This document shows positions 16,659 to 29,594 of a stretch of 64,000 bases of DNA, piece by piece. Numbering within the stretch: the first letter of the stretch is position 1; each line of letters opens with the position of its first letter. The notes under the pieces were generated by a model, which was not told the DNA's origin, made no database searches, and worked only from the letters and a program-made list of their open reading frames with translations. A program made the position numbers and the translations under genes. This stretch comes from Dietzia alimentaria 72 (GTDB taxonomy: Bacteria > Actinomycetota > Actinomycetes > Mycobacteriales > Mycobacteriaceae): positions 62,001-126,000 of the forward strand of contig NZ_AGFF01000014.1 in the NCBI RefSeq assembly GCF_000226215.1, written 5' to 3'.

Positions 16659-17680
16659 GCGGCGCGCAGGACGTGGACGCCCAGCGTGGAACGACCAGCA
16701 CGACCACGACGACGACGAGCCCCGCCGATCCTGACACCGCTGCCCTTGAATCCGACCTTCTCGAGGGGTTCTTCAACGACCCGCCAACGCTGCCGCCCCG
16801 CTGGTTCTACGACGAGAAGGGCAGTCTGCTGTTCGATCAGATCACCAGGCTGGCCGAGTACTACCCCACCAGGGCGGAGGCGGAGATCCTGCGGGCGCGG
16901 GCCGCTGACATCGTCGGCAGCGCGGACACGATGGTCGAACTCGGGGCCGGGACCTGCGAGAAGACGAGGGTCCTGCTGGACGTCTTCGCGCCGGAATCGA
17001 ACTCGGACCCGGACGCCGCCGGGCCGCTGTTCGTGCCGGTCGACATCAGCACCGAGATGCTCTTCGGTTCGGCCCGGGCGCTGGCCTCCGAGTACCCCGG
17101 GCTTCGAGTCGTCCCGGTCGTCGGCGATCTCACCGCCCTCGTCGGACCCCTTCCGGGCGAACCGGGCGGACGGATGGTGTTGTTCCTCGGCGGGACGATC
17201 GGCAACTTCTCCGAAACCCAACGCGCCGACTTCTTCACGATGCTGCGCGGCATCATGGACCCGGGCGATCGTCTGGTGATCGGATTCGACCTGGTCAAGA
17301 GTGCCGAGCGGCTCGTCGCGGCCTACGACGACGCGGCCGGGGTCACCGCCGAGTTCGACCTCAACATGCTCGACGTGATCGCCCGGACAGTCGAGTGCTC
17401 CGGACTGGACCGCGCCGATTTCCGGCACGAGGCCGTGTGGAACCCCGTCGAGAGCCGGATCGAGATGTGGCTGCGCGCGGTCCGCGACGTGCTCATCGAT
17501 TTCCCCACCCTGGGACGCTCGCGAACTCTCGCCGCTGGGGAAGGCATCCGCACCGAGATCGCGCGGAAGTTCGAGCCGGACGTCCTCGCCGACGAACTGG
17601 CGGGCTACGGGTATGTCCGCCCGACCGTGTGGACTGACGAGGCAGGGGACTTTGGGCTGCTCGTCGTCGTCGTCGACTAG
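16655..17680 (+). CDS. egtD: histidine N-alpha-methyltransferase EgtD
   Basis: EgtD trimethylates histidine to hercynine with three SAM, the first step of ergothioneine synthesis. The 341-residue protein shows PPRWFYDEKGSLLFDQIT, the SAM motif MVELGAGTCEKTR, FVPVDISTEML, LFLGGTIGNF, and the histidine-site region EAVWNPVESRIEMWL. The final LLVVVVD is family-like. A low-complexity Ser/Thr leader of ~20 residues precedes the domain. It starts at GTG 16655 within the egtB stop, so the pair is translationally coupled. The window lacks a C-S lyase (egtE), which must be elsewhere or be a generic PLP enzyme. Confidence 0.95.
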   Translation: MSGAQDVDAQRGTTSTTTTTTSPADPDTAALESDLLEGFFNDPPTLPPRWFYDEKGSLLFDQITRLAEYYPTRAEAEILRARAADIVGSADTMVELGAGTCEKTRVLLDVFAPESNSDPDAAGPLFVPVDISTEMLFGSARALASEYPGLRVVPVVGDLTALVGPLPGEPGGRMVLFLGGTIGNFSETQRADFFTMLRGIMDPGDRLVIGFDLVKSAERLVAAYDDAAGVTAEFDLNMLDVIARTVECSGLDRADFRHEAVWNPVESRIEMWLRAVRDVLIDFPTLGRSRTLAAGEGIRTEIARKFEPDVLADELAGYGYVRPTVWTDEAGDFGLLVVVVD

Positions 17681-17683
17681 AGG

Positions 17684-17729
17684 CGGTCCCCACCGCCCAC
17701 GGCGAGGATCGTTCCTACGGCGGGGACCG
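17684..17729 (+). terminator. possible terminator hairpin after egtD
   Basis: CGGTCCCC at 17684-17691 pairs with GGGGACCG at 17722-17729 around a ~30-nt loop just after the egtD stop. The long loop and lack of a T-run make this a tentative call. Confidence 0.35.
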
Positions 17730-17773
17730 TTCCCACGAGGGGCGCAACGCTGCCCAGATAGGAGGAGTGGTCG

Positions 17774-18358
17774 GTGAGCTCGGACAGATCGGATCTGGCG
17801 GACCGGGCGCGCGGCCTCCTCGAGGATGCGCGGGCAGCCGAGGAAGCCCTCGACTCGGCGGCCGCGGCGATGTTCAGGCTGGGAGGGGACGTCGCGCGGG
17901 CCGGCACCCGGCGCCAGGCGGCGCGGAGCGGGGCGCACGTGGCGGCCGAGCGGGATTTGGTGAGCGGCTTGGTCGACGAACTGCAAGCGATCACGCAGGT
18001 CGCTAACCGGCTCGGCCGGGAGATCGACCGCGCGACCGACGGAGCTTCATCCGACGCCGACCGCGGTGCTGCGGAGGCGCGGGCTGAGCTGCGCTCGGTG
18101 CGGCGCAGTATTCAGGCGGCGGGTAGCCGGGGCCGCGAATGCGTGTGGATGGGTGAGCTCGCTGCCGACCGGGTGCGCGAGTTCGCCGAGTTTGAACTTC
18201 TCTACTCGCAGACCTCTCGGCACCTCGACGACGAGAACTTGGACGCCGCCGACGCCGCTTTTCCGCGGCTGATCGCGCTGGACCGGGCGCTGCTGAGTGC
18301 CGAGGTCGGGGCGATGCTCGACGAGCTCAAGTTCCGGGCCATCACCTCCCGCGGCTGA
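17774..18358 (+). CDS. coiled-coil protein of unknown function
   Basis: A 194-residue hydrophilic protein, predicted mostly long alpha-helices, with no signal peptide, membrane segment or recognised domain. Heptad-like stretches run through residues ~10-90 (LADRARGLLEDARAAEEALD) and ~95-190. One Cys (CVWMGE) is present. A strong AGGAGG site precedes GTG 17774, so the start is well supported. It lies between egtD and the DUF222/HNH gene; no operon relation is clear. Function is unknown. Confidence 0.65.
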   Translation: MSSDRSDLADRARGLLEDARAAEEALDSAAAAMFRLGGDVARAGTRRQAARSGAHVAAERDLVSGLVDELQAITQVANRLGREIDRATDGASSDADRGAAEARAELRSVRRSIQAAGSRGRECVWMGELAADRVREFAEFELLYSQTSRHLDDENLDAADAAFPRLIALDRALLSAEVGAMLDELKFRAITSRG

Positions 18359-18414
18359 CCGGATCGGAGATGTGCGGGACTCGTTGTGGGCGGCTTTGTG
18401 TCGTACGTGTGTTC

Positions 18415-18420
18415 TATGGT
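18415..18420 (+). promoter_or_regulatory. -10 box TATGGT of the leaderless DUF222/HNH gene
   Basis: TATGGT fits TANNNT and ends exactly 7 nt before ATG 18428. No Shine-Dalgarno motif is seen. Confidence 0.6.
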
Positions 18421-18427
18421 GTGAGGC

Positions 18428-19717
18428 ATGGATCAGGAAGTGCGAGACGCGGATGCGTGGGCCGGTGAGCGCGATGCGCCGGCTCCGCTGACCGACGTTC
18501 TCGCCTTCCTCGAGGCGTCGGTGGAGACGCTGTGTGCGGTTGACTGGGCTGAACACGACGCGGAGATGATCGCCGCCGCCGTGGGGCGCGTGGAGGTGGT
18601 CGCACGACGGCTGGACGCCTGCGGCGCCCGGGCCACCGCCGAGCTCGCCGCGTTGCACCGGCTAAAGGGGCGCAGCGCCGGCGGTGTCGCCGCGATGCTC
18701 GCCGAGAAACTGGGTCTGGCCAAGGGAACGGTGCACGGACGGATCGAGGCCGGCGGACGCCAGGCCACCCCGGCGGGCCGAGCGGCCGCGGGCGGGGAGA
18801 TCACGGGCGAGCATGAGCGGATCATCGCCAAGGCGGTCTCTGGGCTGCCAGGGACGATGGGCGGCGACGCCACACTCCGCTTTGCCGAGGAGCTCACGCA
18901 GTTCGCGCGCTCGGCAGCTCCCGCCGACCTGCGAGCCGAGGCAGCGCGTCGTGTCGCGGCCCTTTGTCCCGACCGGGGTAGGGACCGCGAAGAGCACCAG
19001 GAGCGGCAACGTACCGCCCGGCTCGGCGCGGTCCGGTCCGACGGCACCAGCACTCTGACCATGACCCTCACGCCTCGCGCTCGCGCGCTTGTCGAGCGGG
19101 CCCTGTGCGACTTCGGCGGGCCCGGCGGCGCCGTGGAATGTGAGCCCGGGACCGACGATCGCACACCCGAACAGCGCGCGCACGACGCGCTCGTGCACCA
19201 GTGGGCCCTCGGGTCAACCGTCGACCCCGCACGGCCCAAGGGCATCGGGACCATCATCGTGCGGGTGACCCCCGAGCAGCTCGAGGACCCCACCGTGCTC
19301 GTGCGGACCGACGCCGGCACCCAGCTCAGCGTGCGACAAGCGGTGTCCCTGGCGGGCGCGATGCCGTGGTTCGTCTCGCTGCTGCGGGACGGGCGCGAGG
19401 AACTGCACCGGATCGACGTGGACTCCCATCCCGACCGTCGACTGGCGTCGGCGATCCAACGGCTGGTCCTCTACGCAGCACACGGAGGATGCACATACCC
19501 CGGGTGCAGCGCACCAGCCAGACGAAGTCAGTTCCACCACGTGAGGCAGTGGTCCCGAGGTGGGCCCACGACCGTCGCCAACGGCGCGCTCGCCTGCCCC
19601 GTTCACCACGGGTTCGTCGGCGATGGCCCGAGTGGGTGGAAAACCGTGGTGGACGCCGCCTCTCCCGGGCTGTGCAGGTGGCTGCCGCCCGGTGTCGACA
19701 GGCTCACCGATGTCTGA
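18428..19717 (+). CDS. DUF222 / HNH endonuclease-signature protein (13E12 family)
   Basis: A 429-residue member of the multicopy actinobacterial 13E12 family. Residues ~20-300 are DUF222 helices (VVARRLDACGARATAELAAL; AGGRQATPAGRA). The C-terminal ~60 residues hold an HNH nuclease: GGCTYPGCS supplies a zinc-type Cys pair, QFHHVRQWSRGGPTTVANGA the catalytic His, and LACPVHHGF the second half. Such genes occur many times per genome in this group and are thought mobile or domestic nucleases, though activity is rarely shown. A TATGGT box 7 nt before the ATG suggests a leaderless mRNA. It separates egtD from pta. Confidence 0.9.
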   Translation: MDQEVRDADAWAGERDAPAPLTDVLAFLEASVETLCAVDWAEHDAEMIAAAVGRVEVVARRLDACGARATAELAALHRLKGRSAGGVAAMLAEKLGLAKGTVHGRIEAGGRQATPAGRAAAGGEITGEHERIIAKAVSGLPGTMGGDATLRFAEELTQFARSAAPADLRAEAARRVAALCPDRGRDREEHQERQRTARLGAVRSDGTSTLTMTLTPRARALVERALCDFGGPGGAVECEPGTDDRTPEQRAHDALVHQWALGSTVDPARPKGIGTIIVRVTPEQLEDPTVLVRTDAGTQLSVRQAVSLAGAMPWFVSLLRDGREELHRIDVDSHPDRRLASAIQRLVLYAAHGGCTYPGCSAPARRSQFHHVRQWSRGGPTTVANGALACPVHHGFVGDGPSGWKTVVDAASPGLCRWLPPGVDRLTDV

Positions 19718-19802
19718 CGAGCGGTCCCGCGCTGAGGTGCGGGATCGGGGCTCCGGGTGTGTACGAGGTGTGCTGCGGGGCCAGCGCTGTCACAATGCCT
19801 CC

Positions 19803-22079
19803 GTGCCCGATTCTCTTCCGCCCGAGTCCGTTGTGTCCGCGTCTACTGCCTCTACTGAGCCAGCCGGAGCCGAACTATCCGAGGCCGAGGTCGCTGCTCT
19901 GTCGATCCCCTCCCAGTCGGCGGGCGAACCACTCTCGTCATCGGCGGTCTACGTCGTGGCCCCCGAAGGTGACACTGGAAAGTCAACGGTCGCACTCGGG
20001 CTACTCCGTATCCTCGCCGGGTCCGTCCAGCGGGTCGGCGTGTTCCGACCCGTCACTGTGGCGCCGCGCGCAGCCGCCGCGGGACGCGGTGACGGTGAGC
20101 CCGCCCGCGACCGGATAGTGGAGATGCTGCTGCAGCACACTACTGCGGACCTGGAATACGAGGACTGCGTCGGCGTGAGCAACTTGCGGGTCCACGAGGA
20201 TCGCGATGCTGCGCTGAGCGAGATCGTCGACCGCTACCACGTGGTGGCCCGGCAGTGTGATGTCGTAGTGATCGTCGGTACTGACTACACCGGCGTGCCC
20301 AGCCCCACCGAATTCGACTTCAACGCCACCATCGCCGTGAACCTCGGCGCGCCTGTCCTGTTGGTGATCCGTGGCGCGGACCGCACCCCTGAGGAGATCG
20401 GCACCAACGCCAGGCTCACGCTGGACGAGTTGAGAGCCGAACACGCGCACCCCGTCGGAGTCGTTGCGAACCGGTGCGACCCGGAAGCGCTCGACCAGAT
20501 CCGGGCCGAGCTCAGTTCGCTGGGTGTCTCCTCCTGGACGTTGCCCACCGAGTCAGTGCTCACAGCCCCCACGATGGGCGAACTCATGGAGGCCGTCGAC
20601 GGCGACCTCTACTCGGGTGACCCGGCCCTACTCGACCGCGAGGCGATGGCCGTCATGGTCGGAGGCATGACCGGCGACAGGATTCTCGAGCGTCTGGTCG
20701 ACGGGATGGTCGTCATCGTCCCCGCCGACCGCACCGATGCGGTGCTGGCGATCCTCGCCGCGCACGCCGCCGAGGGCTTCCCTTCACTGGCCGGGATGAT
20801 CTGGAACGGCGGGGTCAAGCCGAACTCGGCGATGGACAAGTTGGTCTGCGGCATGCGCTCCACACTGCCGATCATCTGCACAGATCACGGAACCTACGAC
20901 ACCGCTCGTCTGGCGGCGGAGACCCGCGGGCGGGTGTACGCGGGATCGGGACGCAAGGTGGAGACCGCGCTCAGTCTGATGGAAAAATACGTCGACACGG
21001 AGGAATTGCTCGCACCACTGCGCGTCGATGCCCCGGATGTCATGACGCCGCAGATGTTCGAGTACCAACTGCTCGAACGCGCCCGGACCGACAAACGCCA
21101 CATCGTGCTCCCCGAGGGGGACGACGACCGCATCCTGCACGCCGCCGGCCGGCTCCTGCGACGCGAGGTGGCGGACCTGACGATCCTCGGCGACCCCGAG
21201 TCGATCCGTCGCCGCGCGGACGAACTGGGCATCCAACTGGGTGGTGCGAATGTGCTGGATCCGCGCACGAGCGAGCACGCCGACCGGTTCGCCCACGAGT
21301 ACGTCGAATTGCGTAAGCACAAGGGCATGACCCTGGATGTGGCGCGCGACCGCATTCTCGACATCTCGTACTTCGCCACGATGATGGTGCACACAGGCCT
21401 CGCCGACGGCATGGTCTCCGGTGCCGCACACACCACCGCACACACCATTCGCCCCGCCCTGGAGATCATCCGCACCCGACCCGGCGTGAAGACGGTGTCC
21501 AGCGTCTTCCTCATGTGCCTGGCCGACCACGTCCTGGCCTTCGGGGACTGCGCGGTGGTACCCGACCCCACCGCCCAGCAACTCGCGGACATCGCCCTGT
21601 CATCCGCCGAGACCGCCTCACGTTTCGGGATCGACCCGCGCGTGGCCCTGCTCTCGTACTCCACCGGCGATTCCGGCACCGGGGCCGACGTCGACAAGGT
21701 GCGCGAGGCGACCGCGCTCGTGCGGTCCAGGATCGACGAGGCTGCCGAGGACGACCCCGCGGCCGGCCTCGTGGTAGACGGACCGCTGCAGTTCGACGCC
21801 GCCGTCGACCCCACCGTCGCACAGAAGAAGATGCCCGAGTCGCCGGTCGCCGGACGAGCCACCGTCCTGGTGTTCCCCGACCTCAACACGGGCAACAACA
21901 CGTACAAGGCCGTGCAACGGACCGCCGGCGCGGTGGCGATCGGCCCGGTCCTGCAGGGGCTCCGCAAGCCCATCAACGACCTCTCACGGGGTGCGCTGGT
22001 CGAGGACATCGTCAACACGGTCGCGATCACTGCCGTGCAGGCGCAGGGCGTCGCAGACTCTCAGGAGGAAAACTCATGA
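19803..22079 (+). CDS. pta: phosphate acetyltransferase
   Basis: Pta converts acetyl-CoA and phosphate to acetyl phosphate and CoA, reversibly. The 758-residue protein is the long form: a BioD-like P-loop domain at ~45-270 (VAPEGDTGKSTVALGLL), a DRTGG region, and the C-terminal catalytic PTA/PTB domain from ~430 (EYQLLERARTDKRHIVLPEG, GMVSGAAHTTAHTIRPALEII, VFPDLNTGNNTYKAVQR). GTG 19803 follows CACAATGCCTCC, which could be a leaderless promoter; the exact start is less sure than the family. The stop overlaps ackA by 4 bp. Same order as Rv0408-Rv0409. Confidence 0.95.
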   Translation: MPDSLPPESVVSASTASTEPAGAELSEAEVAALSIPSQSAGEPLSSSAVYVVAPEGDTGKSTVALGLLRILAGSVQRVGVFRPVTVAPRAAAAGRGDGEPARDRIVEMLLQHTTADLEYEDCVGVSNLRVHEDRDAALSEIVDRYHVVARQCDVVVIVGTDYTGVPSPTEFDFNATIAVNLGAPVLLVIRGADRTPEEIGTNARLTLDELRAEHAHPVGVVANRCDPEALDQIRAELSSLGVSSWTLPTESVLTAPTMGELMEAVDGDLYSGDPALLDREAMAVMVGGMTGDRILERLVDGMVVIVPADRTDAVLAILAAHAAEGFPSLAGMIWNGGVKPNSAMDKLVCGMRSTLPIICTDHGTYDTARLAAETRGRVYAGSGRKVETALSLMEKYVDTEELLAPLRVDAPDVMTPQMFEYQLLERARTDKRHIVLPEGDDDRILHAAGRLLRREVADLTILGDPESIRRRADELGIQLGGANVLDPRTSEHADRFAHEYVELRKHKGMTLDVARDRILDISYFATMMVHTGLADGMVSGAAHTTAHTIRPALEIIRTRPGVKTVSSVFLMCLADHVLAFGDCAVVPDPTAQQLADIALSSAETASRFGIDPRVALLSYSTGDSGTGADVDKVREATALVRSRIDEAAEDDPAAGLVVDGPLQFDAAVDPTVAQKKMPESPVAGRATVLVFPDLNTGNNTYKAVQRTAGAVAIGPVLQGLRKPINDLSRGALVEDIVNTVAITAVQAQGVADSQEENS

Positions 22080-23287
22080 CCCGAGTGCTCGTCATCAACT
22101 CGGGCTCATCCTCGCTGAAACTGCAGATTCTCGACACCGCCCTCGAGAGCGAGCTGGCCTGGGCGCTGGTCGAGCGGATCGGTGACGCCCTCGGCACGGT
22201 GACCGTCCGCCGCAGTGATCTGCCCGGAGCTCCCGGTGACCAGCGCACCGTCGAGGAGTCGTTCCCCGACCACACTGCCGCGCTCTCCCGCGTACTGGAG
22301 CTGACACGCGAGTTGCACGTGCACCCGACCGAGCTGGGGGTTCAGGCGATCGGCCACCGAGTGGTCCACGGCGGTCCGGCCTTCCACGACCCGGTTGAGG
22401 TCACACCCGAAGTGGAGGCGGACATCGAGGAGCTCGAGCTCCTCGCGCCATTGCACAATCCAGCGAACCTCCGCGGAATTCGTGTGGCCCGCGACTTACT
22501 GCCCGGGCTCCCGCACGTCGCCGTGTTCGACACGGGCTTCTTCCACACGCTTCCCGCCGCAGCGCACACCTACGCCATCGACCTCGAGACGGCCCGGAAG
22601 TGGGACCTGCGTCGATACGGGTTCCACGGCACCAGTCACGAGTTCGTATCCCGCCGGACAGCCGACGTCCTGGGTCAGCCCTACGAGCAGCTGAACCAGA
22701 TCGTGCTCCACCTCGGTAACGGGGCGTCGGCGTCAGCGATCGACTGTGGCCGCGCCGTGGACACCTCCATGGGCCTGACGCCGCTTGAGGGGCTGGTCAT
22801 GGGGACGCGGCCCGGCGACGTTGACCCCGGACTGCTCATCCACCTCATCCGAGACCGTGGCATGACGCCGCAGGACGTCTCCACCCTCCTCAACAGGAAG
22901 TCCGGGCTGGAAGGAATGTGCGGGGCGCGCGACTTCCGCGAGCTGCTCACCAGGGTGGATGACCACGACGACGACGCCATTCTCGCCTACGACGTGGTGA
23001 TTCACCGGCTGCGTCGCTACATCGGCGGCTACTGGGCGATCCTCGGCCGAGTGGATGCGATCACGTTTACCGCCGGGGTGGGAGAGAACGTCGCCCGCCT
23101 GCGGGCCGATGCGTTGTCCACCTTGGCAGGCTGGGGCGTGGAGCTCGACGCCGACGCTAATGAGAACGGCTCCGGCGAACGCATCATTTCTTCACCAGGC
23201 AGCTCGGTGAAGGTCCTCGTGGTGCCCACAGATGAGGAGTTGGCGATCGCCCGCGCGTGCGACGATGTCCTCGGGCTGAAGAGTTGA
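22076..23287 (+). CDS. ackA: acetate kinase
   Basis: AckA moves phosphate between acetyl phosphate and ADP, completing the acetate-to-acetyl-CoA pathway. The 403-residue protein has VLVINSGSSSLKLQI at the N-terminus, IGHRVVHGG, VFDTGFFHTLP, RYGFHGTSHEFVS, HLGNGASASAI, and FTAGVGENVARLR, all hallmarks of the ASKHA fold with intact catalytic residues. ATG 22076 overlaps the pta stop and AGGAGG lies upstream. A bidirectional hairpin separates it from convergent pknG. Confidence 0.97.
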   Translation: MTRVLVINSGSSSLKLQILDTALESELAWALVERIGDALGTVTVRRSDLPGAPGDQRTVEESFPDHTAALSRVLELTRELHVHPTELGVQAIGHRVVHGGPAFHDPVEVTPEVEADIEELELLAPLHNPANLRGIRVARDLLPGLPHVAVFDTGFFHTLPAAAHTYAIDLETARKWDLRRYGFHGTSHEFVSRRTADVLGQPYEQLNQIVLHLGNGASASAIDCGRAVDTSMGLTPLEGLVMGTRPGDVDPGLLIHLIRDRGMTPQDVSTLLNRKSGLEGMCGARDFRELLTRVDDHDDDAILAYDVVIHRLRRYIGGYWAILGRVDAITFTAGVGENVARLRADALSTLAGWGVELDADANENGSGERIISSPGSSVKVLVVPTDEELAIARACDDVLGLKS

Positions 23288-23310
23288 TGCGGCCCCTGCT
23301 CCGGCTAGGA

Positions 23311-23348
23311 CGGGGACTAGTCCGACGGGTGCTGGAACGCGGTCCCCG
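23311..23348. terminator. hairpin between convergent ackA and pknG
   Basis: CGGGGAC at 23311-23317 pairs with GTCCCCG at 23342-23348, with a smaller palindrome (GGACTAGTCC) in the left half. Its position between two convergent stops fits a bidirectional terminator. Confidence 0.45.
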
Positions 23349-23353
23349 ACCGG

Positions 23354-26900
<3,547 letters not shown>

Positions 26901-26904
<4 letters not shown>

Positions 26905-28349
26905 AGGTACTCCCTGATCCGCGGCGCGATTCCCACGACCACGGCGAAGGCGGCCAGTGTGGATAGCGCGATGATGAGATTGGGGCCGCTGGAGGAGGTG
27001 CGGCGCGCCTTGTCGATGCGGGTGCGCAGGGTGTCGCGGGCTTCCTCGATGGCCTCCTGCATGGACTCGTCGAACTCGTCGAACGCGGCGCCCGAGTCCC
27101 CGGCGTCCTGCCCGGAGGAGATGGTGATCGCGCCCAGGTAGTCGCCCTGTTGGTAGAGGGAGTCGGCACGGTTCTGGGCGGCCATCCACTCGTCGAGGGC
27201 ACCGATGGCGTCAGTGACGGACCCGTCGGCGTCGAGACTGATGCTGTTGTCGGACGCTTCGTCGTCGTCGAGGTACACCGTCAACGTGTCGCGCACGCCG
27301 CCGAGGATGGCCGCCCGATCGGCCGCGGAGCCCTCGGGGTCGGTCCGCCGCACCAGGTTGAGGGTCTCCTGCGCCCGCACCTTCTGCGCGTTGATGCGCT
27401 GGCGGGTCAGCTCGTTCATCGGCGCCGCGCCCTCGGACAGGCCCTTGGCGTTGTCGTTGGCGGCCAGGAACCCGGCGACCATCGTCAGCAGGAACGTGGC
27501 CACCATCAGCAGCGTGGCCAGGGCCAACGCCGGGTTGGCCCGCCGCCCGGTGAGCCGCCACAGCCACTGCTGCATCAGCACCAGCACACCGATCGCCAGC
27601 CCCAACAGCAGGAACGACCCCCATGGCGGCGACGACCACTCCCGATCCGACTCACCGACCGACGTGGCCTGCCGGTCGTAGAGGTCGGCGGCCGCCGGAA
27701 GAATGGTGTCCTGCATCAGCGCCGATGCGGACGCCAGGTACGCCGAACCGACCGGGTTGGCCACGCGGTTGTTGGTTCGCGCCGTCTCCACGAGGCCGGT
27801 GTAGGTGGTCAGTTGCGCGTTGATGTGGGCGAGCTGGTCGATGGATTCCACGTCGGTGCGGTCGAGGCCCTGGGAGGCGGCGATGATCGACGACGACGAC
27901 GTGGCGATCGCCTGCAGGTAGCGGTCGCGCAGTTCCGCGGGCTCGATGCCGCCCGTGATGAAGGCGGTGTTGGCAGCCGAGTCCGCGATGGTCAGGGAGC
28001 TGTACAGCGATTGCGAGGCGTTGGCGACGGGCTCGACCTCGGCCAACAGGGTCTCGTGGTGACTCTGACGTTGGGTGATGGTGTTGGACGCCACGATCCC
28101 GCCCGCCAGCACCGCGATGATCGCCAGCAGCGCGAAGACCGACATCCGGCCCGGCGTGGTGAGGACGTCGTTCCAGTAGCGGGCTGCGCGCCGGCGGACC
28201 GGGCGCCGCGCCTGGACCACGGTCGAGGTGCCGGTGGCCGAGGAGGCGGTGGCTGAGGCGGAGGCGGCCGCGGCGACCGCGGTGGGGGACCTGCGGGTGC
28301 CGGTGGGGGCCTCAGACGCATTTCCTTGCGTGAGTATGGGGGCGCGCAT
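26901..28349 (-). CDS. glnX: GlnX transmembrane sensor protein
   Basis: A 482-residue membrane protein, first gene of the glnX-glnH-pknG operon. After a ~55-residue low-complexity basic cytosolic start, spans occur near 70-90, 245-265, 277-297 and 460-478, giving two extracytoplasmic helical domains (~90-245 and ~300-455). The first could contact GlnH. Homologues (Rv0412c) are reported to relay amino-acid binding by GlnH to PknG. A perfect GGAGGTGA site precedes ATG 28349. The gene diverges from the Nudix-domain gene, so the 28350-28512 gap carries both promoters. Confidence 0.9.
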
Positions 28350-28512
28350 CGTGTCCGCTCACCTCCCGATCCTCGCTCTCCGGACATGGCGTCCGACGGC
28401 AGTGAGTACCAAGGTTAGTGAAGTGCGAGCGTGGAGTCGGGCAGACTGGTCGACGAGTACTCAAGGTTTCGCCCGATCCGGGGTGGAACCTGTCCCGGGA
28501 AGTGGGTGACCA

Positions 28513-29538
28513 GTGGCCGCGAGCGAGGGTGACGGCAACGCCTGGGTGGTGTCCGCCGACGGTGATCGGCGGTGGGGGAGGTTCGGCGCGGCCGGCCTGC
28601 TGCTGCGAGCTGCAGACCCCACGGATCCGGACATCCCGCTGGTCCTGCTGCAGCATCGGGCCGTGTGGACCGCCTCCGGTGACACGTGGGCGCTGCCGGG
28701 TGGTGCACGCGATTCCTTCGAGGACGCCCCCGAGGCCGCGTTGCGTGAGACGGAGGAGGAAGCCGAGATCCGCCCCGCCGACGTGGTGGTTCGCACGGAG
28801 ATCGTGACCTCCCGCATGCCGGGCACCGTGTGGCATCGGCCCGGCATGGACATGCGGCACGTGGCCGAGATGCTGCGGCGTCTGCGGCCCGACCAGAAAC
28901 ACTCGGAAGAGGCGGACCCGGAGAGCGGAGGGGACTCCCCGCCTCGAACCATCCCACCGTTGGTAGAGGCCTCGGCCGACCCCGTCGAGTGGACCTACAC
29001 CACCGTGGTGGCCGATGCGCCGCGCCCACTGGAGACGGTGGCCAACAACGAGAGTCTGGAACTGCGGTGGGTGCCCGAGACGCGGGTTTCCGACCTTCCG
29101 CTGATGCCCGCCTTCGCGGTCGCGTGGGACGACGGACTGCGCAGCCACCCGGTCGAGCTGGTGGTGGACGTGGCCAATGTGCTGGGCTCACGTCCGGACG
29201 GCTGGTGGAAGGACCGCGCCGGCGCCACCGGGCGGTTGCTCGACGAACTGGGTGCCGGGATGCCGCGCACCATCGAGCTCGCCGCCACCGGTCCGGCCCG
29301 CTTCGGCTGGGTGTCCCGCGCCCATGCGGTGATCGAGGGGGCCGCCCGCTCCGCCCGACACGACGGGCCCTTTGTGGTGCACCATGCTCCGGGCTCCGGC
29401 GACGACGCGATTGTCCACCTGGCCACCGAGCTGGACGGCGGGCCCCGCCGGGTGGTGGTGGTGACGGCTGATCGGGGCCTGCGGGCCAGGTTGCCGGGCG
29501 GGGTCGTCGTCGTCGGTCCCCGGGCTCTTCTCGGATAG
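28513..29538 (+). CDS. Nudix hydrolase (MutT3-like) with C-terminal NYN/PIN-like domain
   Basis: A 341-residue protein. Residues ~20-215 are Nudix: LPGGARDSFEDAPEAALRET and following EEEAEI give an intact catalytic REx(2)EE set, with the last box Gly replaced by Glu. It sits where M. tuberculosis has mutT3 (Rv0413, ~217 residues). Residues ~216-341 add a second domain: LVVDVANVLGSRPDGWW, then HHAPGSGDDAIVHLA, then VVVVTADRGLRARL. That spacing of acidic residues recalls NYN/PIN nucleases, so it could act on RNA; this is inference. GTG 28513 is the likely start. It diverges from glnX. Confidence 0.8.
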   Translation: MAASEGDGNAWVVSADGDRRWGRFGAAGLLLRAADPTDPDIPLVLLQHRAVWTASGDTWALPGGARDSFEDAPEAALRETEEEAEIRPADVVVRTEIVTSRMPGTVWHRPGMDMRHVAEMLRRLRPDQKHSEEADPESGGDSPPRTIPPLVEASADPVEWTYTTVVADAPRPLETVANNESLELRWVPETRVSDLPLMPAFAVAWDDGLRSHPVELVVDVANVLGSRPDGWWKDRAGATGRLLDELGAGMPRTIELAATGPARFGWVSRAHAVIEGAARSARHDGPFVVHHAPGSGDDAIVHLATELDGGPRRVVVVTADRGLRARLPGGVVVVGPRALLG

Positions 29539-29594
29539 CACCCGCTCCCGCGAGAACGCGCGGAGATCGTCCGCGCGGGGGCACACTGGTCCCC

